Shown piece after piece: positions 49,787-59,333 of a stretch of DNA of 64,000 bases. Position numbers and translations under genes: made by a program. Every line of letters begins with the position of its first letter. Within the stretch, counting starts at the first letter, position 1. The notes under the pieces are model-generated. The model was given only the letters and a program-made list of their open reading frames with translations, ran no database searches and was not told where the DNA came from. The stretch comes from Anisus vortex (Eukaryota > Mollusca > Gastropoda > Planorbidae), in NCBI GenBank assembly GCA_949126835.1, contig OX421507.1, forward strand, positions 26,610,822 through 26,674,821. Direction: 5' to 3'.

Positions 49787-50629
49787 CAGAGTGTCTGCGC
49801 GTCTGGCGACCGGATGTATAGCGCGGGAGATATACGGCCGGCGACCCAAGTCACGTGACCGACCAAATTTTTTAAAAAAGCAAACGGCTACTGGCGCATG
49901 CGCATAATCGTTTATTCTTGTTCGAGTTGCTTAATTACTATTTATTATGTATTACAATCAAGGTATCGTGGCCTAATGGTCAGTAGCGTATTCTGGCAAC
50001 CGAGTGTCGCAGGTTCCACTCCTGCAAACACCATTTTTCAAATACAGTACATCGAGATATTTTTTTAGTTCAGTACGAGAATACCTTTTATTTATTCATG
50101 TGGGTGGACATAATTTCATTCAAAGTATCAAAGAAATAAAAAAATCGACTGTTAGGCCTAATGTCTATTTCTTTAGAAAACGTGTTAAATGTCATTACCA
50201 AACAATTTATAAAGTAGTTTAATAAAGTCATTAGTGAACATCTTGACTTGCGCTACAATTTCAATTACGCTAAGCTATTCATTTAGCCTACTATGAATGA
50301 ATGTGGGTGGACATAACAATCTCATTCAATGCATCCATTCAAAGTATTAAACTAATAATTAGACTATTAGGCATAATGCCAGTTTCTTTATAAATATGTT
50401 AATATCAATACGCTCTACGTCTCTCGTTTGTACTTGTAGTAGTTGTAGTTGGGAGTTGGGTGGTCAAATAACAAGCCCGCCGGAATTTATAATATCTTCC
50501 AAATTCCAAATGTGTCAGGTGGTCACGTGACGTGCTCGCCGGAAGAATATCTCCCGCAATATTTTGTCCGGTCGCCGGACGTATATCTCCCGCGCTATAC
50601 GTCCGGCGCGCACCGGACGTATAGACACT
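49787..50629. mobile_element. MULE-like TIR element, 0.84 kb, with long GC-rich ends
   Basis: The left arm (to about 49860) and right arm (from about 50515) are long imperfect inverted repeats sharing GTATAGCGCGGGAGATATAC and CCGGCGACC; the right arm has extra copies of the motif. TTTGAAAATCA flanks both sides (about 49776-49786 and 50633-50643), an 11-bp duplication give or take. Long TIRs with 9-11 bp duplications are typical of Mutator-like elements. No transposase; a tRNA-like sequence lies inside. Confidence 0.68.
49964..50034 (+). repeat. tRNA-like sequence inside the MULE-like element
   Basis: A-box-like GTGGCCTAATGG and a perfect five-pair T arm (GCAGG TTCCACT CCTGC) at tRNA spacing, 71 nt in all and followed by TTTTT, a Pol III stop. 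The anticodon arm is poorly paired and the acceptor stem only partly, so a working tRNA is unlikely. Confidence 0.5.
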
Positions 50630-50697
50630 GCCTTTGAAAATCAAAACTGTTTCAAAACCAGAATCCAGTATTCTGGTTTTCATTTAACAACCCTAGA

Positions 50698-51879
50698 CTA
50701 AAGGTTATCAATGATCATTGGCAATCAATATAGCCCATCATACATAGTCTTATAGATTGCCTATAGTGGCTTTAGTTTATTGCCTATAGAATAAATTCAA
50801 TAAATCACATATTAATTTTTTATAGGCTGTAATTTTATAATATAAGTATGTTGGCCTAGTCCTAATGCTTATTTTTGTAATTATTTGGCTAAGGCCTAAG
50901 GTCTTTAGACACTTTAACTTTAGTCAGTTATTATAGTTAGGCCTTTACTGAGTATACTCCTATAGTATAGTAATGTATACTCATACTGTATACTTATAAT
51001 ACAAGTTATAGTTTTATTATTATAATAAATTATTGTAGGCCTATAGTCGCCTATAGTTATAGACAACAGATAGGACTATTCTATATTGACTATATGCCTA
51101 GGCCATATCAATTTATAATAAATTATAATAAAAGAATGGCCTAGTAGTCAGATCTGAGGTCTGAGGCCTACAAAGTGATTAAGAGTAAAAAAATACGGTG
51201 GTAATTAATTAGTAAATTAGTAATCGTAATTTAATTATTATTATTATTATTAAATGCACAACAATAAAAATTAGAATTATTTATAAAGTCAGACACCTGC
51301 GGTCACTCGACTAATTTTAAGTCTCTGGCCTAGTTTAAATGTAGCCTATAAAAAAAGTTTGAACTAAAAAAAAACTGACTAGTACTCCTCTAGAAGAGTA
51401 CTTGTGTAGTAGTAGTACTAGATCTAGTAGTAGTAGATCCTCACTCACTTTCAACTTTGTTCAAGCAGCTTGGTCTTGAGTCTTGAGAAGTTTTGTACCA
51501 CCTCGGGACCTCGCACAGTTTAATTAATACATATGCACTTCGGTAGCTCTATACTACCTCTCCACTTTCAAATAATGAGCTTATTTCTATAATTATGGCA
51601 AAACGAAGGCTGCATATGCGCATGTCACGCATGTGTTCAATTGTTATGCATGTTATTATATAATATATATTATTGCATTAGCAACTGGCCCAGCAGCCCA
51701 GCAGTGTCACTCTAATTGTGTCTACATAGATTTGGTATGAATTAAAAACAGAAAAAAAACATAGATCTATAGCTCAGCGGCTGAGAATGTTATTTTAAGG
51801 CCTTCCAACTTCCAACCGTAATTTTAAGCACTGAGATGAGCTTCTGTATGTCATAGATATAGTGAATTATATAGTGTAT
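50698..51879. other. Intergenic AGGCCTA-rich sequence
   Basis: No gene or delimited transposon. Many TAGGCCTA-like words and a near-palindromic GTAGTAG...AGATCTAGTAG block at about 51402-51438. Confidence 0.5.
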
Positions 51880-52419
51880 GCTTAGACCAGGGGTGTGCAA
51901 CAGACGGCCCGCGGGCCACAACCCGGCCCGCCACACCACGAATTTCGATTTTTTTTTTCATAAGCTTGAAGCCAATTTTAAAGTATTCGGATTGACGTTA
52001 CCATACCTAATAAATACCCAAATAAAATCGAAATTTGTGTCATTTAAATATAAATAAAGCGGAAAACAGCGATTTTTATTTCTTAACATCAAAACATATA
52101 ATAACTCCGTGTAGGCTAATTTTAGGTAGGCTAATTTTTAAATTAAAGTGCTAATAATAGGCTAAGCTTAATTAATTTCTTCAACACACACTGAACGAAT
52201 ATCAAAAACCTACAAATTAATAAATGTTTGCTAATTTTTGTTTTTAAAAAAATCTTGTGCGCTGTGATATTTAGCCTATAGGGCCTACGTAGCCTATATC
52301 CCATCTTTTGTGAGTTGTATGCAATTTTGTAACACACATGGCGTTATATGGTCATTCGCGCTCGTGGACTGAACCATCGGCAACTTAGCCCTAAGTCTTT
52401 TTTTTTTAAGAGCTGGACT

Positions 52420-53613
52420 CTGATTACCATGATATTCCATATTTCACTGCAGTTCGTTGGCTCAGAAGAGCTGCAACTAAAAAAAAAAAAAATTGAACTT
52501 GAAAAAGGATATTGAACAGTTCATGATAATAAGCAACAAGATGTTGCCTATTTAAGCAATGATGACTGGTTAAATGGCCTTGCTTTTCTTACTGACATGA
52601 CACAACATCTGTTATATTTAAATGTGAAACTACAAGGTAAACATATGTTGGTGAACAAAGTGTATGAACAGTAGGCATACATTTCTTCATTTGAAAATAA
52701 ATTACAATTTTTTAAGAACTGGTTGAATAGAACAACACTCACTCTCAGAAAAGCAGACATAGCAGATTTTGATGGCTCTAAACATACCCAATTAACAAGA
52801 GTAACACCATTAGTCAAATCATTAAACCTAGAAACACTAGAAGACAGAAGGGCAAAGAGTAAAGAAGTAATAATACATAAGGCATTAAACTCTAATTTAG
52901 AAATACAACACAATGACAACCTGTTGCAAAGCTCAGATAAACATAAAGACAAAAACAATTTCCTTGTCCCTTATGCAAGAACAAATGCATATAAGTACTC
53001 TTTCTTCCCGAGTGGCATTCGGCATGGAATAGGTTGCCTGAACAAACCAAGAAAACCAGTAACTTAACATCATTTAAAACATTAATAAAAATGCAAGACT
53101 AGACGTAGGACGCAATAATCGTCTTTATAGAAGGGGCGTCTGTAATGTATTAGATAAGATAAGAAAATGTTGACAAGTTGTTGTAATGAATTTACAAACA
53201 GATTTATTGATGATTTCGGAAAATGTGAAAAGGATTTTAAGCTGTTTTCTTAACCATTTGATCTTGTACCAGAGGACAGTCCCGAGAGCTGTCAAATGGA
53301 GCTGATAGACTTGCAGTTTGATATAAACTTGAGAAGAGCATATGATAGCAACGACTTTGAGACTTTTTACAAAAACTATGTTTGTGGAAAGCATCCAAAT
53401 TTAAAGCAACATACCATGAAAATGATCTCACTGTTTGGCAGCACTTATAATTGTTGTGAGCAACTTTTTTCGAGGATGAAATTAACTAAAAGTCTATACC
53501 GAAGTCAGCTCACAGATGAACGTCTAACAAGCCAACTTCAAGTTGCTACCACATCAGTCAGAGCAGACATTGATAAATTGTGCAAAAATACTAAATTCCT
53601 AGATTCACATTAA
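52420..53613 (+). pseudogene. hAT transposase pseudogene (GTF2IRD2/ZBED-like)
   Basis: Pieces on the + strand: DYHDIPYFTAVRWLRRAA at about 52425, DWLNGLAFLTDMTQHLLYLN at about 52564 with VKLQGKHMLVNKVYEQ, then after the CR1 insertion the C-terminal dimerisation region from about 53296 (MKMISLFGSTYNCCEQLFSR, SLYRSQLTDERLTSQL, TSVRADIDKLC). The order matches the domesticated hAT (Charlie-type) domain in GTF2IRD2 and ZBED5 proteins. The BED finger and part of the catalytic domain are missing, with stops and frameshifts in between. Confidence 0.85.
52785..53158 (+). mobile_element. CR1-like LINE 3' end inside the hAT transposase
   Basis: Nearly the same as 43625-44025: AATTAACAAGAGTAACACCA, then NAYKYSFFPSGIRHGIGCL-type C-terminus, stop, GACGCAATAATCGTCTTTAT and a TAAGATAAGA 3' tail. 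A heavily 5'-truncated insertion. Confidence 0.88.
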
Positions 53614-53784
53614 TAAAATACCACAATATTTGATTTTCTTTTATGTATTTCCAAATGTATTTACAATGTGCTTAATAATAGTTATTATGATATTACATTT
53701 TTCCATGGTAACTGGCCCTCTTTGTCTTTCCAAAGTTCCAATGTGGCCCAACATTAGAAAATGTTGCACACCCCTGGCTTAGAC

Positions 53785-54984
53785 TATGTGTAGACTGTAG
53801 ACTTTAAATTTAAACAAACATATATATTATTAATAGGCGTATATAATGAGCCAAGCCTAGATGATAATGATAGGCTTTTTTTTAAGGTCCCAGACACAGA
53901 AGTGTTACAGAGCAAGCATAATAAGGCATATATAAGTATAAGGCCGTATTAAGACCTACACCATTGAAATTACAGGCTTGACCTGGTCAGAATGTTCAAA
54001 TTGCCAAAGGAAATTAATTATGTTAGGCGACCCTGGTAGCTCTTTGTCTTGTAGGAATAGAAAAACTAGCCTAGCCTACACAATAAATAAAACAAAACAA
54101 AAAAACAAGAGGTTCAAAGATGATCTCAATAAACCAACTCTTAGAAAACTTGACATCGGTAGGCCTACATAGACAATTATTATATCTAGATTCGATATGA
54201 ATATATATGCTATATCTCACATTAGTTTCACCATATTTTATAGAGTATAGGCCTAATCAGAGCCTTTACAAGCCTATATGTGGTGCCCCAGGGCAAAAGT
54301 TTCAGCGACGCCCCCTTGCATACTGTAGGTAATTGCTTTGTTTAGTGCTATATTTAGACTATAGGCCTATTTGCTGCCCCCTAGAAGTGTCGCCCCCGGG
54401 AATAGGCTATGCCCCCCTCTGCCCCCTCCCATATATATGTGAGGTCACTGACTATAATTACACATGGACCGGTTGCTTTAGTATTTCTGCTATTGATTAC
54501 TTGAAACACTAATTTTAGGAATTTCCGATTCTAAATAAAGTAGCTGCTATGCAAGTTCCGTTTTATTTAATCGCTATGATTTTCTCAATGAAAAATTAAA
54601 ATCGAAAGGAGTAGGCCTATACAGCGGAAACATGTATAGAGCAGTGTTGTATGCGCACGGAAAAAGAACATAGGCCTAAGCTCTAAAAGTAGAGCAAGCT
54701 GTCCATCTTATTATAGTCAATGATAATGGAAATAATAGTCCTACAAGTATTCATTTAAGTCGAAAATGCGATTTAATAAAACGGAATTTGTATAGCAATT
54801 TAGAATCGGGAATTACAAAGCAAGAAGATAAGAGCAGAAAAAACTAAAGCAAGCGGTCCATGTGTAGCCTATCATGTATAGTCTATGGTTAAACTACTAA
54901 AAATGCATCTTCTGTCTTCTGTATGAGACCCATCGACTACAGTAAAGAAAAAAATAGAGTAGCCTAACATTAATACTTAAATGG
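53785..54984. other. Intergenic AGGCCTA-rich sequence
   Basis: No gene. GC-rich islands at about 54280-54430 (CAGCGACGCCCCCTTGC, AGTGTCGCCCCCGGGAATAG) may be eroded transposon ends. Nothing delimited. Confidence 0.45.
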
Positions 54985-55760
54985 TTAAACATAGAAACTC
55001 TAGAATCTAAAGGACCAGGGCCGTATTTAGGATTGTGGGGACCCTGTTCCCAATTGTATGTGGGCGCCCCTCATGGTCAAGCCCCTGCCTACCTCTTACC
55101 TAAAAAAAAAAAGCCGTTTATTCATATGTTACATTCTGTAAAATCATAAATTTTATGTTGCACTTATCTTGGTTGGACTGGAGCGCTTTAAATTGTAGGG
55201 GAATAACCGAATTTTATTTTACATGTTCAACGGAAAAGAATGGTTATAATTCATAATATGTCACTAAAACATTTCTTTTTGGGGTGTCTGTGGGCCCCTT
55301 TTGTGTGGGAAGCCCTGTTCCAATGGAACACGTGGGGCATGTCTAAATACACCACTATAAAGGACAGTAGGGTAAAGTCAGTCATAACCCTCGTAATTTA
55401 AATTACATTATAAGGCATTAAATTATAACATATAAATTCAACACGTTAACAATCTGTTATCAGATAAACATAGAGACAAAATACCTTTTCTTATCCCCTA
55501 GGCTACAATAGAATTATGCCTATATAGGCCTATATAAATATCCAAGTTATCCCTATTCTTTCTTCCCGCGTGGCATCCTGGCATAGAATGGGTGCATGGC
55601 CTGCACAAACCAGGAAAACCAGTAACTTCATATATATATATATCATTTAAAGCAGTAATTAAAATGCAGAACTAGACTATACCCACAATGATCGTATGGA
55701 TGCAATAATCTTCTTTATAGAAGGAACGTCTCTAATAGGCTACAATAAAATAAGATACAT
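54985..55760 (+). mobile_element. CR1-like LINE 3' end, older copy, hit by two hATs
   Basis: AAACATAGAAACTCTAGAATC, then after the hAT at 55016-55357 the tail continues (AGGACAGTAGGGTAAAGTCA, GATAAACATAGAGACAAAAT, TCTTTCTTCCCGCGTGGCAT, ATGCAATAATCTTCTTTATA) and ends in ATAAGATACATA, where the next hAT has landed. More diverged than the 52.8-kb copy. Confidence 0.82.
55016..55357. mobile_element. hAT-like MITE, 342 bp
   Basis: Left end CAGGGCCGTATTTAGGATTG; the right end inverted reads TAGTGGTGTATTTAGACATG, a weak TIR. Exact 8-bp target duplication TAAAGGAC at 55008-55015 and 55358-55365, and removing it restores the CR1 tail. Confidence 0.85.
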
Positions 55761-55761
55761 A

Positions 55762-57005
55762 CAGGGCCGGCTCTAGGGTTCTCGGTGCCCTAGGCAAAAA
55801 CAAATTCTGCGCCCTTATTAAAGTGCCTTTGACGGGGTCTGCCGGGTATGGAACTTCGGAAATGTGTTTTTATGAATAATTGTTAATTGGGCTATACCCA
55901 AAAAAGAATTTAATTTTATAACATTTGATTGATGACTGTGAAATGTAAATAAAACCGTTGAATGAAAAGTAACAATGGCTTTGCATTATAGATTCATAAT
56001 TAGAAATCTAAATTATTATTAAAAAAGTTAAATAACACACAGTTTTACATTAGGTATATTACATTACATATAGGTTTATAGGTTTTGTTTTATGTACATT
56101 ATGTACAGTTCTCTTAATAACAAACAGAAACTCACAGTTAGATTAAAAATATTTTTTTCTGTTTTTATCATACTTAAAAAAAATACACAAAGAATACTTG
56201 ATATTGCTTGATATTGGATTAGCCTATTGTTTTCTTAACTACGGTCCAAAAGTCACTTTTAAATACTGATTTAACAGTAACTCATATAGACTAAAACCGT
56301 AGGCCTAATGCTACTTTTCTTGCTTTCTGCTTAGCAAAATCTTGTACGAGGGCTTTTGAGTCTCACTGTCATCTATCTCACTTTCAATAGAAATTGTCAT
56401 CAGACCCGCAAGTCTCTCTTGACACATAGTACTACGCAGATAGGTTTTAACTAACTGCTCTCTGGAGTTTCAAGTCCTTTTCTTGCAGTATCTTACTTGT
56501 TATGTTTACTTGAAATAAAACGTTGTGCCATGTGACAAGTGCAGCAATAAACTTTAAGTCTGAGATATTTTTAAGCAACCCAGGTGCTTCTACCTTCGCA
56601 ATACTGCCACTAGATCCATTTAGTTCTTCAGAAATCTCTTCCAAAGCATCACACACATGAGTTAACTGGTACCGCAGAGGTGTTAGTGCATCAATTCGAC
56701 TGGGACATCTTGTGCCACTTAAGGGATTTAATGTACTCGTTTTCGTAATTAACAGTATGAAAATGCACAAAACCAACAACTGCACTGCCAATGCAAACAA
56801 CTCAGCACCCTCACGACTTATGATTCACGAACTGACTTGAAGGTCACGGTCACGTCACTTCACTATGATATTCCACCGCTGCATTGCATCCAGGGTGTGG
56901 CCGGGGGAAGTGAGCGGTTGCCTTTTTGCACTCCGCTACACACAACATGTTGCTAAGCTAAGTACTGTTAGGGCATAGTTCGCCTATATGGATGAGCCGG
57001 CCCTG
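55762..57005 (-). mobile_element. hAT transposon with ZMYM1-like transposase relic, 1.24 kb
   Basis: Ends CAGGGCCGGCTC and, inverted, GAGCCGGCCCTG (12-bp perfect TIR), exact 8-bp duplication GATACATA at 55754-55761 and 57006-57013. Inserted in the 3' end of the CR1 copy. The transposase relic is on the - strand. Confidence 0.92.
56447..56800 (-). pseudogene. hAT transposase fragment (ZMYM1/TTF-type)
   Basis: A 117-codon frame. From about residue 28 it reads LSGTRCPSRIDALTPLRYQL and THVCDALEEISEELNGSSG, matching the middle part of ZMYM1-like and TTF-finger hAT transposases, where the Arg/Trp-rich RWSSR motif precedes this block (here the Trp is lost). The catalytic ends and dimerisation domain are missing. 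Confidence 0.7.
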
Positions 57006-57013
57006 GATACATA

Positions 57014-57560
57014 ACATTCAGTCTATGGGAAACGCTTTCCACAGACCACACAATAAACATATTTTTCTGGTAGGTATATAGGCTATATATTAGGCCTATA
57101 TCAAGCCGTACTATAAATGAAGAAAAATAATTGTAATAATTAGGTCATAACATTGTAGACTATTAGGCTATAATTATTATATCTGTGGAACTAATATATA
57201 TATATATTATGAATGTCTATATGGCCTATATATCCTATATATAGGTACTATAAAAATGAATAATTATAGGAAGAAGGCCTATATTTTTAGGTCTACAGAC
57301 TCTTGCTTAGTCATAGTCATAGTAGCTTTTCAAGAGCTATATATTATAGCTTGGAGAGGAGACTTGGAGAGGAGATGGGCGCCGCCAAGTCTACCAAGCC
57401 CAAGACACCCAGTGTCCATTAGCTCCCCCCAACGACCGCCAAGGTTAAGGGACTACAAAAACAAAAAAAAATATATTATAGTGTAGGCCTATTATGACTC
57501 TATTGACTCTTCTGACATTTTGTTTCCGCGATTTAAAATTATTTAAGTAGACTTTAATTC
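57014..57560. other. No gene recognised
   Basis: AGGCCTA-rich and (TA)n sequence. A 76-codon frame at 57256-57486 is Pro/Arg-rich near its end but matches nothing known to me. Confidence 0.45.
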
Positions 57561-58515
57561 ATGCCTCGGTTTTATAAACGTAAAAGATCAGCACTTGGGA
57601 CAACCTTGTCAGAGGAAATGAAAAAGGTAGTAGAGGCAGTGGCTAATGGAATGAAGGTGAGGGAGGCAGCCAGACAGAACAGAATACCAAGGAGCACACT
57701 TCAGCACAACATAGAAAAGGCAAAGTCTGGAGCTGAACTACAAATTAACTATCAAAATAGACAAATATTTTCATCAGCAGAAGACGCAATTTTGGCAGAA
57801 TATCTCGATACTCGTGCAAAAATGTTTTATGGCTTGACTACCCAAAACTTGAGAAACTTAACATATGAGATGGCTGTTGCTTTCAACATTTCACACCCGT
57901 CCCAGTAGGACGAGAATAAAACAGCAGGCAAAGAATGGATGATGGGTTTCATGAGACGAATTCCTCGCTTAAGTATCCGACAACCAGAAGCTACATAATA
58001 TTCAAGAGCAACAGCATTCAATGGACATACAGTGGTGATATTTTTTATCCTGCTTGAGAAAACTCATCGAAAACTAAAGATAACAGGAGAACATAAATTT
58101 AATCTGGACGAAAAAGGCATTACTACAGTCCACAAGGTACTAAAAGTAGTTGGTCCACGTGGTATTAAGCAGATGGGACAAATCACATCAGGAGAAAGAG
58201 GTGTATTGTGTTATTTCTGCAGTTGGTCAAAGCTTGCCACCAGTATTTGTCTTTCCACGAAAAAAATCTGAAAGACTATATGCTGAATGGTGCACCAGAA
58301 GGATCTTTAGGTCTTGCTTATCCATCAGAATGGATGGCTGGGGATAACTTTATTAAAGTCATAGAACACTTAAAAAAAAAATGTACGACCTTCAAAAGAC
58401 TTCACAATAATTCTGACTTTAGACAACCATGAAAGCCATATTTCCTACAATGCTCTAGAATTGGCAAAGAAAAATAGTATTTACATCATCACTCTTCCAC
58501 CTCATGTAATTAAAA
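57561..58515 (+). pseudogene. pogo/Tigger-like transposase pseudogene
   Basis: An N-terminal psq-type helix-turn-helix reads cleanly from ATG 57561 (MPRFYKRKRSALGTTLSEEM, VREAARQNRIPRSTLQHNIE), then stops at 57906. The DDE domain continues in shifting frames: NLDEKGITTVHK (first Asp), SAVGQSLPPVFVFPRK, YPSEWMAGDNF, and TLDNHESHISYNALELAKK (second Asp, DNHxSH) up to ITLPPH. The region after LPPH, with the third acidic residue, is missing. GGCCCAGTTAT and CCCACC words at 58550-58600 and 58795-58810 may be subterminal repeats; the inverted ends were not delimited. Confidence 0.85.
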
Positions 58516-58989
58516 TGTATTATTGGCCTTTTTTTAAAATGTTACTCAAAGGGCCCAGTTATCCCCACCCGATGGCCCAGTTATACCCACCAGTGGACCA
58601 TATATCACCACTTTGATATACCTCACTAAAACATTAATGACTTTTTTTCAGTTCATTTAACTGCTGTGCATTCATGATGTTTTTTTCAACTAAATAAACA
58701 TACTTTCATGTAAAACTAACCTTTTCGTGAAATCTTTTTTAGTTTTTGTAATATATAAATTTTAATGAAATGTGCATTTTCTAGGCCCAATCATCCTCAC
58801 TCTCCCCTATATTATACAAAAAATATCATTGAACCTATTTGCAACAAATATTAAGAAATAATCCCTCATATGCACCCATTTACTAAAATTACAAAAGTAT
58901 TGAATCTCGTATAATAAGGATTTAAAATAAAATGGCGGATCACCGCCGGATGCCGCGTTTCACTGTAGTGACTTTCCTTAAAAAGGGAA

Positions 58990-59300
58990 AAAAAAAAGGG
59001 GGGGGGCTATAAGGATTATATCTTTCCATACTCTATACAGACCAAACCATAAGAGACGAAATGCAATCTGCTGGCGCACACTTGACAGAAGACTATAGAA
59101 AAACCAGGACTGAGCAATAAAAGGTTAAAAAGAAAATGCAAAGATAGCTGAGACACTCTGCATTGCACTGCCAAATCCTAAAACAACAACCGTAATAATT
59201 TGGCGCGACATATGCAAAATGACTTTTAGGACGCCGATAGGTCACCAGAGATAAGCCACACAGATATAGGAAGATGAGCGTGGTCATCCTCGGAAATTTA
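58990..59300 (+). mobile_element. Possible LINE 3' end with C-terminal zinc finger
   Basis: CDIC-like RDICKMTFRTPIGHQR at about 59197 with stops around it, preceded by RRNAICWRTLDRRL. It resembles the terminal finger (C-x2-C, Phe, Gly, His) of LINE polyproteins but is too decayed to assign. Confidence 0.35.
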
Positions 59301-59333
59301 AGGTAGGCCTACCTAAAGGGAATGGGGCACGGT

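Larger units (their letters stand above)
49420..50697 (-). mobile_element. hAT-A related copy, interrupted by a MULE-like element
   Basis: 49430-49560 is the reverse complement of the 2840-3010 part of the complete hAT-A copy (AGCACAGAC, TAGCC-AATTGTTCAGGGTC, CATCAAAGAGTAGCGCACAT), and the right end near 50670-50697 reads TTTAACAACCCTAGA, an inverted hAT terminus. Left end not delimited. The middle is taken up by the insertion at 49787-50629. Confidence 0.6.
51888..53776 (+). mobile_element. hAT transposon of the GTF2IRD2/ZBED type, 1.89 kb
   Basis: Ends CAGGGGTGTGCAAC and, inverted, GTTGCACACCCCTG (14-bp perfect TIR), with an exact 8-bp target duplication GCTTAGAC at 51880-51887 and 53777-53784. 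It carries a decayed transposase and a CR1 tail inserted at 52785-53158. Confidence 0.93.

Noticed and set aside
49964..50034. Functional tRNA gene
   Set aside because: Anticodon arm does not pair well in any register and the acceptor stem is only partly paired; better explained as a tRNA-like relic.
50405..50683. - strand 92-codon frame
   Set aside because: Made of the inverted-repeat arm of the MULE-like element; repeated GDI-type peptides come from the repeated motif.
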